From NCBI GenBank assembly GCA_026396335.1, contig JAPLWZ010000010.1, forward strand, positions 1 through 13,281: DNA of 13,281 bases, written 5' to 3'. Position numbers and translations under genes: made by a program. The notes under the pieces were generated by a model. The model was not told where the DNA came from and did no database searches. It saw nothing but the letters and a program-made list of their open reading frames with translations. Shown piece after piece: positions 6,456 through 12,384 of the stretch. Position 1 is the stretch's first letter; every line of letters starts with the position of its first letter. This stretch comes from Microcaldota archaeon. GTDB lineage: Archaea; Micrarchaeota; Micrarchaeia; Anstonellales; Anstonellaceae.

Positions 6456-8504
6456 TTAGAAGTTCTCTAGCTTGATTGCAAGCTCTGCATCGCTAACTGT
6501 ATTTTTGAGAACCATGTCATAAAACTCCTTCAGCGTGGAAGGGTCCGCATTCCCGCGCTTTTCCATGCAGAATTTTTCAGCCACGAGGCGCAGGTTGCCG
6601 TTCAGGTATACTAGATCAAAAATTTCCGCCCCGACAACATTATGGACTACCCAGAGCGCTTTTGAAGGTGAATACCCTGAGAAGCCATTTTCGCCAGGAG
6701 TCACATTAGCAGTAGGTCCCACCGCGACCCTCGCCGCATCAACTGAGAATATGTCAGTCGCACGCTCGTTTACCCAGTCCGGAACCACATAACCCTCAAC
6801 CCAATATGGCTTCCGGTAATACTGAAACGCATGCCCGAGCTCATGGCATATTAGTGTCTGCATTTTCAACCAGCTAGTGCCGGAATAATACTCGTAATTT
6901 ATCAGAATTTTGTATTCTTCATGGAGGTAGGCACCAGCGGCAGGGAGGTTGTTAGAGGACGGGGGCATATCCTTATCCCTGCAAAATTCGAACTCAGGCA
7001 GCTTGAATCCCGAAAGTGAACTGAACTCGGGCAATGATTTGAGCTCGGAAAGCACTCGCTGCGCAAATTTCTGGACTTCCCCAAATTCAATGTCCATTTT
7101 TTCTTTTGCTTTGTTAAGGGCGGGCAGGATGCCAAGCCAAGGAGGGAGAATATTTTTCCAATCCGAGCATTTATTGAGAAAATCTAGAGCGTCCAATCCG
7201 GAAGGCGGGAAAACATCAGTCTTGCCATCGGCATTGGAATAAAAGGAAAGCTTGTCTTTCACGCCGTCTATCCTGACTTCGAAATAAAGAAGACCCGGAC
7301 CTTCCTCGCTCGTCAAGTAACTTGCATCCAGCTGCACGCCATTGGCAAAATAGAGCGTTGCAGAGGTCTTGTTAAACATTTTGATTCCGTGCTTGGCAAT
7401 GTAATCGACAATGCCGGAAAATGCGGACTTGAATTTTGCCGGGTCGCCAAGATCGGAAATAAGCGCAATGGGCCCGGCTTTCATTATTTTATCGGATTCT
7501 TTGAACTCCGTGCACATGGCAGGGAACGTGGCCGCATTTGCATTGTAAGTATCAACGGCTAAATTGAACACGTTCTTGTAACGCTGGAAATCTGCCGCAT
7601 TGTCATTCGCAACGGATGACTCGATGCCATTTTTTATATCAATGAGCCAATCAAGGAAATTTTTCACACCGGGTATTTTGAGCGCCGCATCCGCGCCGGC
7701 CATGTCGAAGATGACGAGATACATATCGGTTAGTTTTGCAATCATTTCCTGTGCTTCGGATTTCCATGCGTCGTTTTTGGGCTGTTCGGACTTGAGCTTT
7801 TCCAAGTAATCCGCGTAGTCTTTCTTTGCCTTTGCATATCTGCCGCTATAATCGTTGAATTGCACTTCGACATTTGCAAACTCTTCCGAGCTCATGTTTT
7901 CCTTCATGGAGACTTCGGCAAGGTAATTCTTGGCGGCATTTAGGTCGCTGAGCGCGAGGTCTGTTTTTTCTTTCCCCAACACCATTGCATAATTATCGTA
8001 ATTTCCTTTTATATCGTCGATAGCTTCGTCTACCTTGACAATCATTTCCTTGAGTTCTGCCACCATTGCCTTGAATTTTTTATTTTCCTTTGGCCCGTTC
8101 TGTTCTGACTTTAGCTTTTTTTGGTATTCACCATAGCCTTTCTTTACATCCAGGTACGCGCCGTGGTATTCATTGAACTGCTTTTCAATGTCAGCCAGCA
8201 GGGGTTTGCCTATATTTTCCATCTTGGAAACATCAGCAAGGTAATTCTTGGCGGCATTTAGATCGCTGAGTATTGATTCAATTTTTTCTTTCCCCAGCAA
8301 TGCCGCATAGCCATCGTAATTCTTCCCAATGTCTTTGATGGCTTTGTCTATCTTGACAATCATTTCCTTGATTTTTTCCTTTGGGCCGCCCTGTTCACCA
8401 TTTTCCCCAAGGAATGGATTGGCACCTGCTTCCTTGAACTTGAGAGAGAATGGTTTGTGAGACTCTGGAATGAATTTTTCCCCGACCATGAGATCAGCAG
8501 GCAT
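6456..8504 (-). CDS. gluzincin-like zinc metallopeptidase with N-terminal coiled-coil duplication
   Basis: 682 residues. HELGH at 554-558 supplies two zinc ligands (H554, H558) and the catalytic glutamate E555. NERATD at 579-584 matches the NExxxD form that gives the third ligand in thermolysin-type gluzincins (E580, 22 residues after the second histidine; 20 in thermolysin). The family link is inferred from these motifs only. Residues 44-135 and 150-241 are a tandem duplication of a helical, Lys/Glu-rich unit (DLNAAKNYLA at 81-90 and again at 187-196), and a weaker third copy may begin near 249. The middle region (about 260-540) is unassigned. There is no signal peptide or membrane helix, so the protein looks cytoplasmic or leaves the cell by an unusual route. 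The TATA box at 8521-8530 places transcription start close to the ATG at 8504, so the mRNA may be leaderless; ATG at codon 6 is an alternative start. Its promoter region is shared with divergent metG. Target proteins are unknown. Confidence 0.85.
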   Translation of the reverse strand: MPADLMVGEKFIPESHKPFSLKFKEAGANPFLGENGEQGGPKEKIKEMIVKIDKAIKDIGKNYDGYAALLGKEKIESILSDLNAAKNYLADVSKMENIGKPLLADIEKQFNEYHGAYLDVKKGYGEYQKKLKSEQNGPKENKKFKAMVAELKEMIVKVDEAIDDIKGNYDNYAMVLGKEKTDLALSDLNAAKNYLAEVSMKENMSSEEFANVEVQFNDYSGRYAKAKKDYADYLEKLKSEQPKNDAWKSEAQEMIAKLTDMYLVIFDMAGADAALKIPGVKNFLDWLIDIKNGIESSVANDNAADFQRYKNVFNLAVDTYNANAATFPAMCTEFKESDKIMKAGPIALISDLGDPAKFKSAFSGIVDYIAKHGIKMFNKTSATLYFANGVQLDASYLTSEEGPGLLYFEVRIDGVKDKLSFYSNADGKTDVFPPSGLDALDFLNKCSDWKNILPPWLGILPALNKAKEKMDIEFGEVQKFAQRVLSELKSLPEFSSLSGFKLPEFEFCRDKDMPPSSNNLPAAGAYLHEEYKILINYEYYSGTSWLKMQTLICHELGHAFQYYRKPYWVEGYVVPDWVNERATDIFSVDAARVAVGPTANVTPGENGFSGYSPSKALWVVHNVVGAEIFDLVYLNGNLRLVAEKFCMEKRGNADPSTLKEFYDMVLKNTVSDAELAIKLENF
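7782..8375 (-). repeat. tandem duplication inside the metallopeptidase gene (318-nt period)
   Basis: Two in-frame units (8100-8375 and 7782-8057) are offset by exactly 318 nt, or 106 codons. Stretches remain identical at the DNA level: AATTCTTGGCGGCATTTAG is present near 7924 and near 8242, and ATCATTTCCTTGA at 8041 and 8359. Each unit encodes about 92 residues of predicted helix plus a short linker. Nucleotide identity over whole blocks suggests a fairly recent duplication or ongoing gene conversion between the copies. Confidence 0.8.
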
Positions 8505-8520
8505 TTTATGGCAAATTCAC

Positions 8521-8530
8521 CTTAAATATG
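8521..8530 (-). promoter_or_regulatory. TATA box for the metallopeptidase gene
   Basis: The minus strand reads CATATTTAAG. A start about 26 bp on falls near 8499-8504, at the ATG itself, which suggests a leaderless mRNA. A GGTGA sequence overlaps the downstream edge but lies 12 nt from the ATG, too far to be a good SD. Confidence 0.5.
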
Positions 8531-8563
8531 TTGACGTGGCTTGCTCGCAGCTCGCTTAACTCA

Positions 8564-8574
8564 TTAATATATAG
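8564..8574 (+). promoter_or_regulatory. TATA box for metG
   Basis: TTAATATATAG, centred at 8569, predicts transcription start near 8595, just before or within the SD at 8598-8604. The leader would be under 20 nt. The element is nearly symmetric, so it could also fire toward the metallopeptidase gene. Confidence 0.6.
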
Positions 8575-8597
8575 ATAATGCCTAGAAATCCATGATC

Positions 8598-8604
8598 AGG
8601 AGGT
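8598..8604 (+). promoter_or_regulatory. Shine-Dalgarno sequence that fixes a CTG start for metG
   Basis: AGGAGGT is close to a full complement of the archaeal 16S rRNA tail. Seven nucleotides separate it from CTG at 8612, which is in frame with metG. No ATG, GTG or TTG occurs in the metG frame between the upstream in-frame stop at 8576 and GTG at 8705, so this SD decides in favour of CTG. Confidence 0.65.
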
Positions 8605-8611
8605 AATTCAT

Positions 8612-10840
8612 CTGATAGACAAAACGAAGAAAATCGCCAGCTCCGCTGGCGAGACTTCGACCAAGAGGTCGAAGAAGATACTCATCACTTCTGCGCTCCC
8701 CTATGTGAATAACGTGCCGCACCTGGGCAATATCATAGGATGCGTGCTGTCAGCTGATGTTTTCGCTAGGTATTGCAGGAGCCGCGGCTACGAAACGATT
8801 TACGTTTGCGGCACTGATGAATATGGGACGGCTACTGAAGCAAAGGCACTTGAGGAAAAGGTTACGCCTAGGGAGCTTTGCGACAAGTACCACGCAATCC
8901 ACAAGAAAATTTACGAGTGGTTCGGAATTTCAACCGACATATTCGGCAGGACCACCACGCCGCTTCACAATGAGATAACACATGAGATATTCCTAGAACT
9001 CCACAAGAATGGCTATGTGATTGAAGACGACATTGTTCAGGCGTTTGATGAAAAGGCGAATATGTTCCTTGCTGATAGATTCATTGAAGGCACCTGCCCG
9101 TTTTGCAAAAGCGATGGCGCACGCGCAGACCAGTGTGACAAGTGCGGGAAACTGCTGAATTTCGAGGAGTTGATCAACCCGAAGAGCAAGCTGACTGGCA
9201 CTACACCTGTGAAGCGGAGCTCGCACCACCTTTTCATAGACCTGCCAGGCATTGAAAAGGAACTTGGCGTGTGGATTGAAAAAGCTGCCAAAGAGGGCGA
9301 GTGGTCGGAGAACTCCTTAAACATTGCAAAAGGCTGGCTTGCGGAAGGGCTCAAGAAAAGGTGCATCACTCGCGACCTTAAGTGGGGCGTGCCTGTGCCG
9401 CTGAAGGGCTGGGAGAACAAAGTGTTCTATGTTTGGTTCGATGCGCCGATCGGTTACATTTCCATTACTGCTAATTTGAGGAAAGACTGGAGAGAGTGGT
9501 GGCAGAACCCGGAAGGCGTTCGGCTCTACCAGTTCATGGGCAAGGATAATGTGCCTTTCCACACCGTGATTTTCCCTTCTACGTTAATGGGCACGAAGAA
9601 GAAGTGGACGATGCTTCATCATATTTCCACTACCGAGTTCCTGAATTTCGAGGGCGGAAAGTTCTCCAAGTCAAAGGGGGTGGGTGTGTTTGGCAATGAT
9701 GCAATTGAAAGCGGGATACCCGCGGATGTTTGGCGCTACTATTTGTTAACCAACAGGCCCGAGAAAATGGACACTGACTTCACCTGGAAGGACTTTGGCG
9801 AGAAAAACAACAACGAGATACTTGCCAATATCGGGAACCTTGTGAACAGGACACTCGTGTTTGCAGGCAGGGAGTGTGAGGGGAAAGTGCCGCAGGCTGC
9901 ATTGAGTGACGAGGACAGGCAGTTTGTTGCATCACAAAATGCGAAATTTTCGGAAGTGGGCGCACTTCTTGAGCGCGTGCAGCTGAAAGACGCGCTGCAT
10001 TTGGCATTTCACGCAAGCAAAGAGGCGAATGCCTACTTCCAGAGGAACGAGCCTTGGAAAACTGCGAAGACGGACCGGGCGAGATGCTCTGCAGCTATTT
10101 ACGTACTGATCCACCAGGTGAAAGACCTTGCAATTGCGCTTGAACCGTTCATTCCGCACACAAGCGCGGCAATATTCAAGCAGCTTTCTGCGCCGCAGGA
10201 GAATTGGGAGTGGATTGGAAAATTGACGCTCCTTGCCGGGCACCAACTGGGCAAGCCGGAAATACTTTTCAAAAAGATTGAAGAAAAGGAGTTGAAGAGT
10301 CTTGCGGAGAAGTATTCCGGCAAACAAAACACGGCAAAATCCGCAGCTGCGCCTGCCGCGCCCACGCTTGACCCCGGCATGATTGACTTGGAAGTGGGAA
10401 AAATAATTTCGATTGAAAGGCACCCGAATGCGGAAAAGCTCTATGTTGAGCAGGTGCAGATGGGCGGCGGAGAAGTGAGGCAGGTAATTTCCGGCATTGT
10501 GCCTTACTACGCACCAGAGGAATTGCTGAACAAGCTTGTCATCATTGTGAAGAACTTGAAACCTGCTGCAATCCGCAACAAAACATCGAACGGAATGCTG
10601 CTTGCGTGCGAAAAGGACGGGAAACTGGAAGTGCTCCCGCCGCCGGCAGATGCGAAGCCTGGCGACAAAGTGGATGTTGCGGGTGTGAAAAGGCAGCTTG
10701 GGCACGAGATAACAATTGAACATTTCCTTACAGTAAAGATGGAAGTGAAGGATGGAATTGCCTACGCGGACGGGAAGGAACTGCTTGTGAATGGAAAGCC
10801 CGTTAAGACTGAAAAAGTGAAGGAGGGCAAAGTACGCTAG
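8612..10840 (+). CDS. metG: methionyl-tRNA synthetase with fused C-terminal tRNA-binding domain
   Basis: 742 residues if translation begins at CTG 8612. The enzyme charges tRNA-Met with methionine using ATP. The class I HIGH signature is HLGN at 37-40 (after ALPYVNNVP), and the KMSKS loop is KFSKSKG at 350-356. A zinc knuckle is C162-x2-C165-x9-C175-x2-C178, inside the connective-peptide insertion. A helical anticodon-binding domain follows (about 400-560), then an Ala/Pro linker and a Trbp111/EMAP-type OB domain (about 590-700, beginning DLEVGKI) that binds tRNA. In many archaea this last domain is encoded separately; here it is fused. Starting at GTG 8705 would remove the first beta strand of the Rossmann fold (KILITSALPY), which the family requires, so the true start lies upstream. 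CTG 8612 has an SD at ideal spacing. The extra N-terminal 21 residues are Lys/Ser/Thr-rich and are encoded by two perfect DNA hairpins (8634-8674). The start codon is less certain than the gene. Confidence 0.95.
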   Translation: MIDKTKKIASSAGETSTKRSKKILITSALPYVNNVPHLGNIIGCVLSADVFARYCRSRGYETIYVCGTDEYGTATEAKALEEKVTPRELCDKYHAIHKKIYEWFGISTDIFGRTTTPLHNEITHEIFLELHKNGYVIEDDIVQAFDEKANMFLADRFIEGTCPFCKSDGARADQCDKCGKLLNFEELINPKSKLTGTTPVKRSSHHLFIDLPGIEKELGVWIEKAAKEGEWSENSLNIAKGWLAEGLKKRCITRDLKWGVPVPLKGWENKVFYVWFDAPIGYISITANLRKDWREWWQNPEGVRLYQFMGKDNVPFHTVIFPSTLMGTKKKWTMLHHISTTEFLNFEGGKFSKSKGVGVFGNDAIESGIPADVWRYYLLTNRPEKMDTDFTWKDFGEKNNNEILANIGNLVNRTLVFAGRECEGKVPQAALSDEDRQFVASQNAKFSEVGALLERVQLKDALHLAFHASKEANAYFQRNEPWKTAKTDRARCSAAIYVLIHQVKDLAIALEPFIPHTSAAIFKQLSAPQENWEWIGKLTLLAGHQLGKPEILFKKIEEKELKSLAEKYSGKQNTAKSAAAPAAPTLDPGMIDLEVGKIISIERHPNAEKLYVEQVQMGGGEVRQVISGIVPYYAPEELLNKLVIIVKNLKPAAIRNKTSNGMLLACEKDGKLEVLPPPADAKPGDKVDVAGVKRQLGHEITIEHFLTVKMEVKDGIAYADGKELLVNGKPVKTEKVKEGKVR
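8634..8674 (+). repeat. two tandem perfect hairpins in the first codons of metG
   Basis: TCGCCAG (8634-8640) pairs with CTGGCGA (8646-8652) around a 5-nt loop. After 2 nt, CTTCGACC (8655-8662) pairs with GGTCGAAG (8667-8674) around AAGA. Both stems are perfect and the hairpins are 19 and 20 nt long. They lie 22 nt after the proposed start codon, in the N-terminal extension not shared with typical MetG. The sequences are unrelated to each other but match the architecture seen at 12047-12147. Confidence 0.85.
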
Positions 10841-10860
10841 AAACCACTATAAAACACAAG

Positions 10861-10872
10861 CTATTTAAATTA
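10861..10872 (+). promoter_or_regulatory. TATA box for the 363-residue protein gene
   Basis: CTATTTAAATTA centred at 10866 predicts transcription start near 10892. The short leader that follows begins with CCGC-GGAT-GCGG (10893-10904, a 4-bp hairpin) and runs into AAGGT-G-ACCTT (10905-10915), an 11-nt palindrome that holds the SD and abuts the ATG. A second TATA-like element, CTATAAAACA, lies at 10846-10855. Confidence 0.55.
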
Positions 10873-10915
10873 CCTTGGGTAAAATAAGAATGCCGCGGAT
10901 GCGGAAGGTGACCTT

Positions 10916-12007
10916 ATGATACCGTGCATGGCGTATGTGGAAATAAAACAGGCTGGCGGCTATACCCCCCGCAACAGGGAAGACAGGATAGACATCTATT
11001 CAAACGCAGCTTATAGAATAGAGAACGAGCAAGTGACCAAGTTCATCGGCGACATGAAAACCGTCGCAAACTACTTCAAGGAGCTTGAAAAGTTCAAGGC
11101 AAACACCGAGGGCACGGTTTACGTCAACCTCGGGCGCAGGGCGGACAAGACGAACAAGGGCATCCTGTTCACGGATGTGGAAGGCGAACTGATAGGCATC
11201 AGGGACGACAGGTATGTCACTATAAAGAGCGTGCCCGGCAAGAACAGCAAGGGCTCATTCACTTACGTGTTCGATATCAAGGAAGGCGTCATGTACAACC
11301 CGGGCGAGAAGCACAGCGAAAAGGACGACTGCTACCTTCCGGGCGAAACAAAGGCGCCGGCGTTCATGCAGCCCTACGACAAGATTTATCACACCACGAC
11401 CTCCACCGTAAAGGGCAAGACTGACAACCGCGAGTTCATGATAACCAAGGAGACCGAGACGCTGGACACTTCCCTGGTATTCGCCATCACCAGCATTACG
11501 CTGAAAAACGGGAAGGAAGTGACTGGCTTCAAAACAATGACAGACATATCGGAATTCAACATGGCATACAATACACTTACCAAGGAAAAACCGTTCGATG
11601 TCTACCAGGAGACAATGGGCAGGGCCATCGAGTTCGGCTCCACAGGCAGGAAAGTGACGCTTGGCACGAACGGAGTGCTTACAGTGCAGATGGGAACAGA
11701 AGAGATGTCGAGCGGCGAATTCGAGATCAAGCCGACCTCGTTCAACGTGCTTGCGAACCTGAGGCGCGAATATAGTGAAAAAACCAAGGATACCTCGCCT
11801 TACGTGAAAAAGTTCGTGAACGACAAGGGCAAGGAGCTCTACAAGGTTTCTCCAAAGGAATTTTACATTCTCATACCCTCTTCCAAGGACGAGGAAGCAG
11901 AGGAACAGGGCAAGCAGCCGCTCGCGGTTGGACGGGTGATTGCTGAACCCGTTGATGCCAAAGGCTCAAAGGGATCGACGGTTTACGACTGCAACCTGAT
12001 AAGGTAA
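10916..12007 (+). CDS. conserved-looking soluble protein of unknown function
   Basis: 363 residues. I do not recognise a family. There is no signal peptide, no membrane helix and no nucleotide-binding motif. After a short start (MIPCMAYVEIKQAGGYTPRN) the protein alternates short charged helices with many Thr/Val/Lys beta-type stretches, suggesting a largely beta fold. It has three cysteines, too dispersed for a zinc site. The GGTGA SD lies 4 nt before ATG 10916; ATG 10928 is an alternative start but too far from the SD. Third codon positions are noticeably richer in C and G (AAC, GAC, TTC, ATC, AAG, CTC) than in the metallopeptidase gene, as in a strongly expressed gene; a different origin is the alternative. 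It has its own TATA box and SD and lies 75 nt after metG. It converges with the tRNA gene across a four-hairpin array. Confidence 0.85.
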   Translation: MIPCMAYVEIKQAGGYTPRNREDRIDIYSNAAYRIENEQVTKFIGDMKTVANYFKELEKFKANTEGTVYVNLGRRADKTNKGILFTDVEGELIGIRDDRYVTIKSVPGKNSKGSFTYVFDIKEGVMYNPGEKHSEKDDCYLPGETKAPAFMQPYDKIYHTTTSTVKGKTDNREFMITKETETLDTSLVFAITSITLKNGKEVTGFKTMTDISEFNMAYNTLTKEKPFDVYQETMGRAIEFGSTGRKVTLGTNGVLTVQMGTEEMSSGEFEIKPTSFNVLANLRREYSEKTKDTSPYVKKFVNDKGKELYKVSPKEFYILIPSSKDEEAEEQGKQPLAVGRVIAEPVDAKGSKGSTVYDCNLIR

Positions 12008-12034
12008 AAATGCGCCCCGTGGCGGCTCGATGCT

Positions 12035-12046
12035 AAACGGCCCCGC
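12035..12046. repeat. 12-bp direct repeat of the tRNA-Arg 3' end
   Basis: AAACGGCCCCGC here is identical to 12170-12181, which is the last nine bases of the tRNA-Arg gene plus three flanking bases. The two copies are 135 bp apart and enclose the four-hairpin array. A tRNA 3' end repeated at the far side of a segment is the usual mark of an integration core site, but no integrase is in the window and the enclosed segment is only 123 bp. Confidence 0.6.
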
Positions 12047-12147
12047 TGATGTGCATTTTGCCAAAAGCAAAATGCATCAGACATCGAGCATCTGCTCGAT
12101 GCCGATCGACGCCGAAAGGCGTCGAGATTTGGAGCCGCAGCTCCAAA
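12047..12147. repeat. array of four consecutive hairpins
   Basis: Hairpin 1 (12047-12079) is GCATTTTGC/GCAAAATGC extended by TGAT/ATCA with a 2-nt bulge. Hairpin 2 (12082-12101) is CATCGAGCA/TGCTCGATG with a 2-nt loop. Hairpin 3 (12106-12125) is TCGACGCC-GAAA-GGCGTCGA with a GNRA-type tetraloop. Hairpin 4 (12128-12147) is TTTGGAGC-CGCA-GCTCCAAA. Hairpins 2-4 are exactly 20 nt each and all four are separated by only 2-4 nt. The left arm of hairpin 2 could instead pair with GCTCGATG at 12025-12032, so an alternative fold exists. The array lies between the 3' ends of two convergent genes, so it may define or protect transcript ends. No coding potential was found. Confidence 0.85.
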
Positions 12148-12172
12148 CAGGGGACGTTGAGCAGCAGCGAAA

Positions 12173-12244
12173 CGGCCCCGCCGAGATTCGAACTCGGATC
12201 AAAGGCTTCGGAAGCCCTCATTCTATCCATTGAACTACGGGGCC
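12173..12244 (-). tRNA. tRNA-Arg (anticodon CCG)
   Basis: A complete cloverleaf of 72 nt on the minus strand. The acceptor GGCCCCG pairs with CGGGGCC with discriminator G, and CCA is not encoded. The D arm is GTTC/GAAT with loop AATGGATA, giving A20, an arginine identity element. The anticodon stem is AGGGC/GCCTT with loop TTCCGAA, so the anticodon is CCG and it reads CGG. The variable loop is TGAT. The T arm is CCGAG-TTCGAAT-CTCGG. No intron is seen. A TATA box at 12275-12283 read on the minus strand would start transcription about 9 nt upstream. The 3' end is duplicated at 12035-12046. Confidence 0.97.
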
Positions 12245-12274
12245 AGTTCAACGAGATTTGCCTTGTAGGTAAGC

Positions 12275-12283
12275 TTATTTATA
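12275..12283. promoter_or_regulatory. bidirectional TATA box for tRNA-Arg and htpX
   Basis: TTATTTATA (minus strand TATAAATAA) is centred at 12279. Read rightwards it predicts a start near 12305, about 20 nt before the leader ORF of htpX. Read leftwards it predicts a start near 12253, about 9 nt before the tRNA. It is the only good TATA element between the two divergent units. Confidence 0.6.
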
Positions 12284-12324
12284 CTGTTTGGGCTAATCCA
12301 GATCAGATAACGGGGTGAGGCGGT

Positions 12325-12384
12325 ATGATCTTTTTTCCAACAGGAAAAAAGTATCAGATATTCACCTCTCGAGGTGAATACTGA
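12325..12384 (+). CDS. 19-codon leader ORF overlapping the htpX start
   Basis: ATG at 12325 is preceded by GGTGAGG (12314-12320) at 4-nt spacing and reads MIFFPTGKKYQIFTSRGEY before TGA at 12382-12384. The stop shares its A with the htpX ATG (TGATG), an arrangement typical of translational coupling. Both leader hairpins lie inside this ORF, so a ribosome translating it would melt the stem that hides the htpX SD. I recognise no family. I infer that it is a regulatory leader peptide rather than a functional protein. Selection on the hairpins alone could have left this frame open by chance. Confidence 0.5.
   Translation: MIFFPTGKKYQIFTSRGEY
12330..12380 (+). promoter_or_regulatory. two leader hairpins, one sequestering the htpX Shine-Dalgarno
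   Basis: Hairpin A: CTTTTTTCC (12330-12338) pairs with GGAAAAAAG (12343-12351) around AACA, extendable by GAT/ATC past a single bulged T. Hairpin B: TATTCACCTC (12359-12368) pairs with GAGGTGAATA (12371-12380); the innermost pair probably opens, giving 9 bp and a 4-nt loop. The SD GAGGTGA (12371-12377) of htpX, 6 nt before its ATG, is wholly inside the right arm of hairpin B. This is the geometry of RNA thermometers and of translation-coupled attenuators. The regulatory role is inferred. Confidence 0.7.

Noticed and set aside
8592..8606. Mini-ORF ATG ATC AGG AGG TAA ahead of metG
   Set aside because: It consists mainly of the SD itself and lies at or before the predicted transcription start, so it is probably not translated.
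8705..8707. GTG at 8705 as the metG start
   Set aside because: It would delete the first beta strand of the catalytic domain, and it has no SD.
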